From: Nocardioides rotundus
Lineage (GTDB): Bacteria; Actinomycetota; Actinomycetes; Propionibacteriales; Nocardioidaceae
Assembly (NCBI RefSeq): GCF_019931675.1
Contig: NZ_CP082922.1
Location: 2,309,001 to 2,373,000, forward strand
Reading direction: 5' to 3'
Length of the DNA stretch: 64,000 nt
Below are positions 24,688 to 32,046 of this stretch, one piece after another. Position numbers and translations under genes: made by a program. The first letter of the stretch is position 1; each line of letters starts with the position of its first letter. Under the pieces are notes generated by a model. That model searched no databases. It was not told where the DNA came from and saw nothing but the letters and a program-made list of their open reading frames with translations.

Positions 24688-26370
24688 TCACCCCTCCCCC
24701 CGCCGGGCGCGGTCCTCGGCCCGGACCTGACGGAACAGCAGGGCCACCGGCACCGTGGCCAGCCCGACGATGACCAGGGCGGGCAGCGCGGCCAGCCGCC
24801 ACAGGTTCTCGCTCGCCAGCTCGTAGACCCACACGGACACGGTAGTGAACCCGAAGGGCCGCAGCATCAGCACCAGCGGCAGCTCCTTCACCGCGTCCAC
24901 GGCGACCAGCACGAGCGCGACCGCCAGTCCCGGCCGGACCAGCGGCAGGTGTACCCGGGTCAGGACCTGGCGGGGCGAGCAGCCCAGCACCATCGCCGAC
25001 TGGGTCACCGAGGCGGGCAGCTTGGCGAACGAGGCGTCGACGGCCTGGTAGGCGGGACCGACGAACCGGACCGCGTAGGCGTAGAGGATCGCCGGGATCG
25101 AGCCGGTGGCCAACAGGCCGGTGCCCCCGGAGACGCCCAGCGCGCGCAGGCCGGAGTCGAGCTGGGTGAGGAGCAGCAGCACGCCGATGCCGACGACCGC
25201 CCCCGGGACGGCGTACCCGAAGGTGGTGACCTGCGCCCCCGTCCGCACCAGGCTGCCGCCACCCATGCGCTGGGCATGGCTGACCACCACAGCGAAGGCG
25301 ACGCAGGCCAGCGCCGCGAGCAGCGCCACCATCAGCGAGTTGATCAGGTACTCCCCGAAGCGCGGGTCCACCGAGGCCCATCCCTCCCGTCGCAGGGTGG
25401 AGACGGCCCACCAGGCCAGCTGCAGGAGGGGTACGACGACCCCGACCGCGAGCGCCGCGACACAGGCGAGGGTCGCGAGCACGCCCTTGAGCCCGCGCAG
25501 CGGCTCCCGGACCAGGCCGTTCCCGCGGCCGTGCTGGGTGAACCGCGCCCGGCCCCGCAGCAGCCGCTCCGCGGCCAACACCGCGACCGCGAACATGAGC
25601 ACCAGCGCGGAGAGCTGCACGGCGGTGGCGAAGTCGTAGTTGGTGCGCCAGACGGTGTAGACGCCCAGCGAGACGGTGCGGACACCGAAGTACTGGACCG
25701 TCGCGAAGTCGGTCAGCACCTCCATCATGACCAGCGCCAGCCCCGCCGCCAGCGACGGCCGCGCGAGCGGCAGCAGCACCCGGCGCAGCGCGCGCCGACG
25801 CCCGGCGCCGAGCACGCGCGCCGCGTCGTAGGTGCCCGCGGCCTGCTCGGTGAAGGCCGCCCGCGCCATCAGGTAGACGTAGGGGTACAGCGACAGGCTC
25901 ATCACCACGATGCAGCCGCCCAGGCCGCGCACGGAGACCTCGAACCACGGGAGGATGTCGCGCAGCCAGACCTGAACGTCCCCGGCAGCGTCGAAGGTGG
26001 AGAGGAAGACGAAGCCGAGGATGTAGGCCGGCATCGCCAGCGGCAGCACCAGCAGCCAGACCCACACGTCGCGGCCGGGGAAGGTGTGCGCGGTGACCAG
26101 CCAGGCGAGGCCTGTCCCGAGGACGAGGGTCCCCAGGGCGACGCCGCCCATGAGGAGCACCGTGGTGACCACCATCCGGACCAGGCCGGCGGGCCAGTCC
26201 GGCACACCGGCCCTGGTCGCCTCGACGACGACCGTCACGACCGGCGCCGCGACCGCGGCCGCCAACACGAGCACCGCCGCGGACCACAGCGGCCGCCCGG
26301 GGCCGCGGGAGCGGCGCGCGGGGCGGACGGTGGCGGCGGGCGCGACCCCGCTCGCGACGGCCTCGGTCAC
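24688..26370 (-). CDS. Ferric iron ABC transporter permease (FbpB-like)
   Basis: Fused permease of 560 residues with two binding-protein-dependent transport domains, about twelve transmembrane helices. Each half carries an EAA loop that contacts the ATPase: EQAAGTYDAARVLGAGRRRALRR in the first half and the ASVTQSAMVLGCSPRQVL stretch in the second. Its GTG start overlaps the stop of the binding-protein gene. This architecture is typical of FbpB/FutB/SfuB-type ferric transporters. Confidence 0.9.
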   Translation of the reverse strand: MTEAVASGVAPAATVRPARRSRGPGRPLWSAAVLVLAAAVAAPVVTVVVEATRAGVPDWPAGLVRMVVTTVLLMGGVALGTLVLGTGLAWLVTAHTFPGRDVWVWLLVLPLAMPAYILGFVFLSTFDAAGDVQVWLRDILPWFEVSVRGLGGCIVVMSLSLYPYVYLMARAAFTEQAAGTYDAARVLGAGRRRALRRVLLPLARPSLAAGLALVMMEVLTDFATVQYFGVRTVSLGVYTVWRTNYDFATAVQLSALVLMFAVAVLAAERLLRGRARFTQHGRGNGLVREPLRGLKGVLATLACVAALAVGVVVPLLQLAWWAVSTLRREGWASVDPRFGEYLINSLMVALLAALACVAFAVVVSHAQRMGGGSLVRTGAQVTTFGYAVPGAVVGIGVLLLLTQLDSGLRALGVSGGTGLLATGSIPAILYAYAVRFVGPAYQAVDASFAKLPASVTQSAMVLGCSPRQVLTRVHLPLVRPGLAVALVLVAVDAVKELPLVLMLRPFGFTTVSVWVYELASENLWRLAALPALVIVGLATVPVALLFRQVRAEDRARRGEG

Positions 26371-27398
26371 TTCCAGCCGGCGTCCGTGAGCAGGTCGGCG
26401 GCGTCGGAGTTCAGCGAGCCGTAGGCCTCGGCGTTGATCGGCATCTCGGTGAAGTCGCCGAACTGCGCCGCCTCCTCGTCGGGCTGCACCTCGGGGTTCA
26501 CCGGGAACTCATGGTTCCCCGCGATCATCGCCTCCTGACCGTCGGTGGCCAGCCACTCCAGCAGCCGCTGCGCCTGCCGCGGGTTGTCCGAGGTCTTCAC
26601 CACGCCGGCGCCGGAGAGGTTCACGTGCGTGCCGGCCCCCTCCTGCGAGGCCCAGTAGAGGTCGACGTTGAGGTCCCGGTCGGCCAGCTCCCGGGCGAGG
26701 TAGTAGTGGTTGACGACCGCGACGTCGCACGTGCCCGCGTCGACCGCCTCGATGAGCAGCACGTCGTTGGACATGATCTCGACGTCGTTGGCCACCCAGC
26801 TCTCCACGATCTCCCGGGCCCGGTCCTCGCCGTACAGGTCCATGAGAGACGCGACCAGGGAGACCTGGTAGGCCTCGCTGGTGTCCCGCATGCAGATCCG
26901 GCCGCGCCACTTGGGGTCCCCCAGGCCGGCGTAGGTGTCCTTGGCGTCGAACTCCGAGGGGTCCACCGCGTCGGGGTTGTAGATGACGGTGCGGGCCCGC
27001 TTGGCCAGGCCGTACCACGTGCCGTCGGCCGCGCGGTCGGCCTCGGGGACCGCCTCGTCCAGCACGCGGCTGTTCAGCGGCTTGAGCACGCCCTCCTGAT
27101 CGGCGTTCCACAGGTTCCCGGCGTCGACGGTCATGTAGACGTCCGCCGGACTGTTGGCGCCCTCGGCCTTGATCCGCTCCAGGAGCGCGGCGTTCTCGTC
27201 GAAGATGAACTCCACGGAGATCCCGGTCTCGTCGGTGAACTCCTTGAAGACCTCCTCCGAGCCGTACTTCCGCGCGGAGTAGACCTGCAGGTCGGCATCG
27301 CCGCCGATCACCCCGCAGCTGCTGAGCATCAGGGCGCCGACAAGGGCACCGGAGAGGGCGAGGGCGGAGCGCGTGCGCGCACGGGACGAGGCAGGCAT
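26367..27398 (-). CDS. Ferric iron ABC transporter substrate-binding lipoprotein (FbpA-like)
   Basis: Extracytoplasmic iron-binding lipoprotein of 343 residues. The signal peptide ends in the lipobox LMLSSCG, giving a lipidated Cys near 28. The mature part starts LQVYSARKYGSEEVFKEF and later has VVNHYYLARE, the pair of tyrosines that coordinates Fe3+ in this family. It is the first gene of a probable five-gene operon (binding protein, permease, ATPase, DUF445, S4). An iron-box palindrome begins 4 bp upstream of the ATG and there is no Shine-Dalgarno, so the mRNA may be leaderless. Confidence 0.92.
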   Translation of the reverse strand: MPASSRARTRSALALSGALVGALMLSSCGVIGGDADLQVYSARKYGSEEVFKEFTDETGISVEFIFDENAALLERIKAEGANSPADVYMTVDAGNLWNADQEGVLKPLNSRVLDEAVPEADRAADGTWYGLAKRARTVIYNPDAVDPSEFDAKDTYAGLGDPKWRGRICMRDTSEAYQVSLVASLMDLYGEDRAREIVESWVANDVEIMSNDVLLIEAVDAGTCDVAVVNHYYLARELADRDLNVDLYWASQEGAGTHVNLSGAGVVKTSDNPRQAQRLLEWLATDGQEAMIAGNHEFPVNPEVQPDEEAAQFGDFTEMPINAEAYGSLNSDAADLLTDAGWK

Positions 27399-27401
27399 GG
27401 G

Positions 27402-27419
27402 GGTAAGGCTAGCCTCACC
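27402..27419 (-). promoter_or_regulatory. DtxR/IdeR iron box
   Basis: GGTGAGGCTAGCCTTACC on the minus strand closely matches the DtxR/IdeR consensus core around GGCTAGCC. It sits directly before the binding-protein start codon, so iron-loaded repressor would block the ferric transporter operon. Confidence 0.85.
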
Positions 27420-27449
27420 TATCCCCCATGCGGCATCGGCGTGCGCGGA

Positions 27450-28982
27450 TCAGTTGACCGTGCGGTCCCGGTCCTCCCAGTAGGGCTGGCGCAGCTTGAA
27501 CTTCTGCAGCTTCCCGGTCGCGGTGCGAGCGAGCTCGTCGCGGAACTCGACGCTGGTGGGCGCCTTGTAGCCCGCCGCCTTCTCCTTGCACCAGGCGATC
27601 AGCTCCTCCTCGGTGGCCTGCTTGCCCTCGGCCAGCACGACGAGAGCCTTGATCGTCTCGCCCCACTTCTCACTGGGGACGCCGATCACCGCGACCTCCG
27701 CCACCGCCGGGTGGGAGAAGAGGACGTCCTCGACCTCGATCGAGGAGACGTTCTCCCCGCCGGTGATGATCACGTCCTTCTTCCGGTCGCTGATCGTGAG
27801 GTAGCCGTCGTCGCCGATCGTGCCGCCGTCCCCGGTGTGGAACCAGCCGTCGGCCAGGGTCCGCTCGGTCTCCTCCGGCTGCTCCCAGTAGCCCTCCAGC
27901 ACCACGTTGGAGCGGGCCAGCACCTCGCCCTTCTCGTCGGTGGAGAGCCGGACGCCCAGCGCGGGCGCACCGGCGCGGACCAGCTTCGCGGCCAGCTCCT
28001 CGGGCTCGAGGTCGTCCCACTCCTGCCGTCCCCGGTTGATGGTGAGCAGCGGCGAGGTCTCGGTGAGGCCGTAGATCTGGATGAACTCCCAGCCGAGCTC
28101 CTCCTGCACGCGGGCGATGGTCGCGGTGGGCGGCGGGGCTCCCGCGACGATGATGCGCACCCGGTCCCGTCCGGGGATCTCCCCCTCCCAGGAGGGCAGC
28201 GCATCGAGTACGGCGGCCACCACGGCCGGCGCCGCGCAGAGCACGGTGACGCCGTACTCCTCGATCCGGCGGAGGATCTCGGTGCCGTCGACCTTGCGCA
28301 GCACCACCTGGGGGATCCCCAGCCCGGTCGTGGCGAACGGCATCCCCCAGCCGTTGGCATGGAACATCGGCAGCGTGTGCAGGTAGACGTCGCGGTCGGT
28401 GAGGCCGGCGTGCATCGCGAAGGTGGTGGCGTTGACCCACAGATTGCGGTGGGTCAGCTGCACGCCCTTGGGCCGGGCCGTGGTGCCCGAGGTGTAGTTG
28501 ATCGTCGCGGTGGCGTTCTCGTCCGGCTCCCACTCCCGCGGCTCGACGCCCTCGTCGGCGAAGAGGTCGGCATCGTCCCCGAGGGTGAACCGGTGCTCGC
28601 AGTCCACGTCCTTGAGCGCCTCGTCCAGCTCGGGGTCGACGTAGAGGACACGCGCGCCCGAGTGGGCGACGATGTAGGACACCTCGTCGGGGCGAAGGCG
28701 GAAGTTGACGGGGACCAGCACCCGCCCGGAGCCGCAGACGCCGAACATCGCGATCAGCAGGCGGGCGCTGTTGTGCGAGACCATCGCCACGCGGTCGCCC
28801 GGCTCCAGGCCGAGCTCGTCCAGCCGGGCGGCCATCCGGCGGCCCAGCGCCCGGGCCTCGCCATAGGTCAGGCTCCCCAGGTCGTCGGCGGGCTGCTGAG
28901 GCTCGTCGACGATGCCGGTGCGCTCGCCGTACACCGCATCGGCACGATCGATGAAGTCGTTGACACTGAAGGGGACGATCAT
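27450..28982 (-). CDS. Acyl-CoA synthetase (AMP-dependent, FadD-like)
   Basis: Adenylate-forming ligase of 510 residues that converts a carboxylic acid to its CoA thioester. The P-loop is YTSGTTARPKGVQ, the adenine motif is YGLTETSP, the hinge region is WFHTGDGG and IGDDGYLTISDRKKD, and the catalytic Lys is in ARTATGKLQKFKLR. Chain-length preference is not predictable. AGGAGG lies just before the ATG. It is divergent from the XRE-TPR regulator gene, with a 116-bp gap containing a GTCAAC inverted repeat, so the regulator may control it. Confidence 0.9.
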   Translation of the reverse strand: MIVPFSVNDFIDRADAVYGERTGIVDEPQQPADDLGSLTYGEARALGRRMAARLDELGLEPGDRVAMVSHNSARLLIAMFGVCGSGRVLVPVNFRLRPDEVSYIVAHSGARVLYVDPELDEALKDVDCEHRFTLGDDADLFADEGVEPREWEPDENATATINYTSGTTARPKGVQLTHRNLWVNATTFAMHAGLTDRDVYLHTLPMFHANGWGMPFATTGLGIPQVVLRKVDGTEILRRIEEYGVTVLCAAPAVVAAVLDALPSWEGEIPGRDRVRIIVAGAPPPTATIARVQEELGWEFIQIYGLTETSPLLTINRGRQEWDDLEPEELAAKLVRAGAPALGVRLSTDEKGEVLARSNVVLEGYWEQPEETERTLADGWFHTGDGGTIGDDGYLTISDRKKDVIITGGENVSSIEVEDVLFSHPAVAEVAVIGVPSEKWGETIKALVVLAEGKQATEEELIAWCKEKAAGYKAPTSVEFRDELARTATGKLQKFKLRQPYWEDRDRTVN

Positions 28983-29029
28983 GGAGGGCCTCCTGAGACA
29001 GTCACTGGCTGGATGCCAGCATGGCCCCT

Positions 29030-29065
29030 GTCAACAATTTCCACCACGATCTCGACGTTGTTGAC
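29030..29065. promoter_or_regulatory. GTCAACAA/TTGTTGAC inverted repeat, candidate operator
   Basis: Perfect 8-bp arms at 29030-29037 and 29058-29065, 20 bp apart, lie between the divergent synthetase and regulator genes; the right arm overlaps the regulator's -35 box. The same GTCAAC core recurs upstream of the peptide genes at 30922-30927. Confidence 0.5.
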
Positions 29066-29091
29066 CGAATTCGCCAGGCATGAGTCACAAT
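29061..29091 (+). promoter_or_regulatory. Predicted promoter of the XRE-TPR regulator
   Basis: TTGACC (29061-29066) and CACAAT (29086-29091) are separated by 19 bp. The ATG at 29099 begins 7 nt after the -10 box and no ribosome site is present, suggesting a leaderless transcript. Confidence 0.45.
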
Positions 29092-29098
29092 ACGCTCT

Positions 29099-30484
29099 AT
29101 GGACTCTCGTCTCGCTGAGCTGCTCTCGACCGTCGACCCGGGTGAACTCGGGTCGCGCATCCGTGCGGCGCGCATCGCGCGCGACCTGACACAGAGCGAG
29201 CTGGCGAGCGATCTGATGTCCGTGGGCTACGTCTCGCGGATCGAGTCCGGGCACCGCCGACCCAAGCCCTCGGTGCTGGAGGCCATCGCCGAGCGCGTCG
29301 GAGTCAGCATCGACCAGTTGCTGGGGGTGGCCAGCAGCAGCACCGTCGAGCAGGTGCGGCTCCAGCTCGACTACGCCGAGCTCGCCCTGGAGACCGGCTC
29401 GGTGTCGCAGGCCCGGGAGCACGCCGAGCAGGCGCGCGGACTCGCCGAGTCTGCACGAGAGATTGCCCTGGCAGTCCGAGCTCGCTTCCTGCACGCCCGG
29501 GCGCTGGAGAACGAGCGAGACTACGACCAGGCGATCATCGAGCTCGAGGACCTGCTGGAGACGACGACGGACCGGGTGCTGCGGATCAGGGTCGGCATCG
29601 CGCTCAGTCGCTGCTACCGCGAGTCCGGCGACCTGAGCCAGGCGATCGACAGCGCCCAGCGGATCCTGGACGAGACCGCCGAGGCCGGCCTCGCCGAATG
29701 CGACGAGGCCGTCCAGCTGACGGTGACCATGGCGGCCGCCTACTTCGAGCGCGGCGACATCGGCCAGGCGGTGCGAGTGTGCCACCGCGCGATCGCCACC
29801 GCAGAGAAGTTGGACTCCCCGAGCGCCCGCGCCGCCGCGTACTGGAACGCCAGCATGATCGAGGACAAGCGCGGGGACATCACCGCGGCCGTCGACCTGG
29901 CCAGGCGTGCACTGGCATTGCTCGACGAGCGATCCGACGCGCGCAACCTCGCCGTGCTTCGGACCCAGTTGGGCTCGATGCAGCTGCTGTTGGAGCCGAA
30001 CGACACCAGCGCGGCCAGGGAGAGCCTGGTGAAGGCGGCCGACGAGATGGCCTGGAGCGGTGCGAGCGCGGTCGACCGCGCTCGCGTCACGCTGGCCCTT
30101 GCAGAGGCAAACCTGCTCGACGGCGAGATGACCCAGGCTCAGGAGCTGTGTCGAACGGCGTACGACGAGACGCTCGACGCTGCACCGAACGTGGCCGCCC
30201 AGGCGTCGAGCCTGCTCGGTCAGACACTGGCGGCCGAGGGCCGCACTCAGGAAGCGATCGCTGCCCTGCAGCAGGCCGCCCTCCTGCTCACCGGCATCGG
30301 GGCGGACCGGTTCACCGGCCAGCAGTGGTTCGAGCTGGCCGACGCCCTGGAGCAGATGGGGGAGCAGGATTCGGCGCTACAGGCCTACCGCAGTGCCGCC
30401 GCAGCCTCGGGCCTGCGCGCCGGCTCCTACTCCCGTGTCGCGGTCAAGCAGCGTCAGCAGCACCAGCCGTTGCCGGTCCGGTAG
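29099..30484 (+). CDS. XRE-family HTH regulator with TPR sensor domain (RRNPP-like)
   Basis: Cytosolic regulator of 461 residues. A xenobiotic-response-type helix-turn-helix fills 18-75 (LTQSELASDLMSVGYVSRIE with SGHRRPKPS). The rest, about 83-450, is a run of tetratricopeptide-type helix pairs such as NERDYDQAIIELEDLLE and RESGDLSQAIDSAQRIL. This build is that of peptide-sensing RRNPP regulators (PlcR, NprR, Rgg). Two exported-peptide genes lie tail-to-tail with it, and its last ten codons overlap the 3' end of the first one. Binding of the peptide is an inference. The likely targets are its own gene, the divergent acyl-CoA synthetase gene and the peptide genes. Confidence 0.85.
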   Translation: MDSRLAELLSTVDPGELGSRIRAARIARDLTQSELASDLMSVGYVSRIESGHRRPKPSVLEAIAERVGVSIDQLLGVASSSTVEQVRLQLDYAELALETGSVSQAREHAEQARGLAESAREIALAVRARFLHARALENERDYDQAIIELEDLLETTTDRVLRIRVGIALSRCYRESGDLSQAIDSAQRILDETAEAGLAECDEAVQLTVTMAAAYFERGDIGQAVRVCHRAIATAEKLDSPSARAAAYWNASMIEDKRGDITAAVDLARRALALLDERSDARNLAVLRTQLGSMQLLLEPNDTSAARESLVKAADEMAWSGASAVDRARVTLALAEANLLDGEMTQAQELCRTAYDETLDAAPNVAAQASSLLGQTLAAEGRTQEAIAALQQAALLLTGIGADRFTGQQWFELADALEQMGEQDSALQAYRSAAAASGLRAGSYSRVAVKQRQQHQPLPVR

Positions 30485-30579
30485 CTGATCTGCGGGGCAG
30501 CGGCGTTCGCCGGCACACCGAGCGCAGCGACAGCAACCAGGACGATCGAGGCAACAGCGGACTTCGTGAACTTGCGCAT
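30454..30579 (-). CDS. Exported 41-residue peptide precursor, copy A
   Basis: Small secreted peptide precursor. A basic start (MRKFTK), a hydrophobic core (about 8-21) and the cleavage site ANA at 24-26 form a standard Sec signal peptide. Cleavage leaves AAPQISYRTGNGWCC, 15 residues ending in Trp and two Cys. GAAGGAAG lies about 8 nt before the ATG. The gene is convergent with the XRE-TPR regulator and overlaps its last 31 bases. It is the downstream copy of a tandem pair. No modifying enzyme or dedicated exporter gene is adjacent, so a signalling pro-peptide fits better than a bacteriocin, but this is inferred. Confidence 0.8.
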   Translation of the reverse strand: MRKFTKSAVASIVLVAVAALGVPANAAAPQISYRTGNGWCC

Positions 30580-30645
30580 GATGGTTCTTCCTTCGGAAAT
30601 CGGTAGGTGGGTGTCAAAGGGGGGTTGGGTGCGACGCCGTGAGCG

Positions 30646-30771
30646 TCAGCAGCACCAGCCGTTGCCCGTCCGGTAGCTGATCTGCGGGGCCGCGGCGTTC
30701 GCCGGCACACCGAGCGCAGCGACAGCAACCAGGACGATCGAGGCAACAGCGGACTTCGTGAACTTGCGCAT
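30646..30771 (-). CDS. Exported 41-residue peptide precursor, copy B
   Basis: Encodes exactly the same 41 residues as copy A: Sec signal peptide to Ala26, then AAPQISYRTGNGWCC. Only two codons differ, Ala27 (GCG here, GCT in A) and Thr35 (ACG here, ACC in A), both silent. The ribosome site GAAGGAAG is kept. It is the promoter-proximal copy. About 150 bp upstream lies the perfect palindrome ATTCAGTCAACTGAAT, sharing GTCAAC with the operator-like repeat before the regulator. Duplication with an unchanged protein suggests selection for product or dosage, or a very recent event. Confidence 0.8.
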   Translation of the reverse strand: MRKFTKSAVASIVLVAVAALGVPANAAAPQISYRTGNGWCC

Positions 30772-30917
30772 GATGGTTCTTCCTTCGGTTTCTTGTTGGG
30801 GTGTGTGGCCCTCGCCGGCGGAAAATGGGGGGATCGCCAGGTCTTCACAAGGGCTCACGGCGAATTCTGCACCTTTCCGGCCCAATCCTGTGACAAGTTG
30901 CCGAGATTGGCAGTAGG

Positions 30918-30933
30918 ATTCAGTCAACTGAAT
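30918..30933. promoter_or_regulatory. ATTCAGTCAACTGAAT palindrome upstream of the peptide genes
   Basis: Perfect 7-bp arms around a 2-bp centre. Read on the peptide-gene strand it contains TTGACT, a possible -35 box, so a bound protein could block transcription. The GTCAAC core matches the repeat at 29030-29065. Confidence 0.5.
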
Positions 30934-30991
30934 ATGGCAACCCCAGATCCCCCCAGGTCACGCCGGGCCACCCCAGTGCCCCGTGACCTAC

Positions 30992-31098
30992 GAGGCCGGG
31001 CGTCCCCCTTGTTCCGGCCTCACGCTCCCCGCGGTGACAACCTCCCCCCGGTTGCGGGGAGCTTGACGTTTCCCACCCCCCCAAGAACGGGAACGTCA
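30992..31098. other. Three consecutive hairpin-forming inverted repeats in a gene-free spacer
   Basis: GAGGCCGG/CCGGCCTC (30992-30999 with 31014-31021), GCTCCCCGC/GCGGGGAGC (31024-31032 with 31054-31062) and TGACGTTTCCC/GGGAACGTCA (31064-31098, one bulge) follow one another with almost no gap. With the terminator after them, they fill most of the 416-bp spacer between peptide copy B and the aldolase gene. They could be a structured RNA or stacked transcription stops. No gene is seen here. Confidence 0.45.
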
Positions 31099-31117
31099 CT
31101 CCTGAAAAGAGAGATGC

Positions 31118-31152
31118 ACGAGGGCCCGGACCATCACGGTCCGGGCCCTCGT
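31118..31152 (-). terminator. Strong hairpin terminator of the sugar operon
   Basis: 15-bp perfect stem (31118-31132 with 31138-31152) and a 5-nt loop. On the minus strand it is followed by a T-rich run (tctctctttt), so it ends the aldolase operon transcript before it reaches the peptide genes. Confidence 0.85.
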
Positions 31153-31188
31153 CTCATGTGCCCTTCGTCCGGCGGCGCGCCGGTCTCG

Positions 31189-32046
31189 TCAGCGCTGCGC
31201 TGAGCTCGGTCCTCGGCCGGCGAGCAGGCGGAGCAGCCGACCCACCTCGTCGGCCATCGCCGCACGCCCGGGCGCGAGGTACTTCCTGGTGTCGACGACC
31301 CGGGGATGCGCGCGCAGATGCTCACGAACGGCACCGGTGAACACCTTGTTCAGATGCGTGGAGACGTTGATCTTGGCCATGCCCCCGTCGGCGGCCCGCA
31401 CGAGCTCGCGGTCGCTGACCCCGGAGGAGCCGTGCAACACCAGGGGCACGGGGGTGGCCGACGCCAGCCGGGCGATCAGCCGGTGGTCCAGGGCGGCGTC
31501 CCGGGTGAGCATCGCGTGCTCGGAGCCCACGGCCACGGCCAGCGCGTCGACGCCGGTGGCGACGACGAACTCGGCGGCCTCGCCGGGATCGGTGCGGACC
31601 CCGGGCGCATGTGCGCCCTCCTTGCCCCCGATCTCCCCCAGCTCGGCCTCGACCCACACCCCCGCGGCATGGCAGGCCTGCACCAGCTCGCGGGTCGCCG
31701 ACACGTTGGCGTCGTAGTCCAGCCGGGCGCCGTCGTACATCACCGAGGTGAACCCCAGCTCGACCGCCTCGTGGACCAGCTCGGGGCACTCGGCGTGGTC
31801 CAGGTGCACCGACACCGGCACCTTCGCCGCCTCCGCCATCGCCAGCGTCGCGCGGGCGATCGGCGCCAGGGCGCCGTGGTAGCGCACGCAGTTCTCACTG
31901 ATCTGCATGATCACGGGCAGGTCGGCGGACTCGGCGCCGCGGACGATCGCCTCGGCGCTCTCCAGCTGGATCACATTGAACGCACCGACCGCGCAGCGGG
32001 CGCGCTGCGCGGCGGATACGACGTCACCGGTCGGTGTGAGGGGCAT
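31189..32046 (-). CDS. Class II aldolase (KbaY/GatY-like ketose-bisphosphate aldolase)
   Basis: Zinc-dependent aldolase of 285 residues splitting a ketose-1,6-bisphosphate (tagatose or fructose type) into two trioses. Zinc ligands are in VHLDHAEC and VLHGSSGVSD. The active-site start is GAFNVIQLESAEAIV and the phosphate-binding end is KINVSTHLNKVFTGA. AGGAG precedes the ATG at 32046; longer readings are in the upstream kinase gene, which overlaps by 23 nt. It is the last gene of the operon SIS, ROK, PfkB, aldolase. The exact sugar is inferred from neighbours only. Confidence 0.85.
   Translation of the reverse strand: MPLTPTGDVVSAAQRARCAVGAFNVIQLESAEAIVRGAESADLPVIMQISENCVRYHGALAPIARATLAMAEAAKVPVSVHLDHAECPELVHEAVELGFTSVMYDGARLDYDANVSATRELVQACHAAGVWVEAELGEIGGKEGAHAPGVRTDPGEAAEFVVATGVDALAVAVGSEHAMLTRDAALDHRLIARLASATPVPLVLHGSSGVSDRELVRAADGGMAKINVSTHLNKVFTGAVREHLRAHPRVVDTRKYLAPGRAAMADEVGRLLRLLAGRGPSSAQR

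Larger units (their letters stand above)
30451..30788. repeat. 146-bp direct duplication containing the peptide genes
   Basis: Copies at 30451-30596 and 30643-30788 (period 192 bp) differ at only two positions, both silent in the encoded peptide. Each copy holds the complete 41-codon gene and its ribosome site; 46 unrelated bases separate them. Confidence 0.95.

Noticed and set aside
26511..29189. 892-codon open frame on the plus strand
   Set aside because: Antisense shadow of the iron-binding protein and acyl-CoA synthetase genes; no recognisable motif.
30444..30848. 134-codon minus-strand frame spanning both peptide copies
   Set aside because: A shadow frame of the duplicated peptide genes; the 41-codon frames have signal peptides, ribosome sites and silent-only differences.
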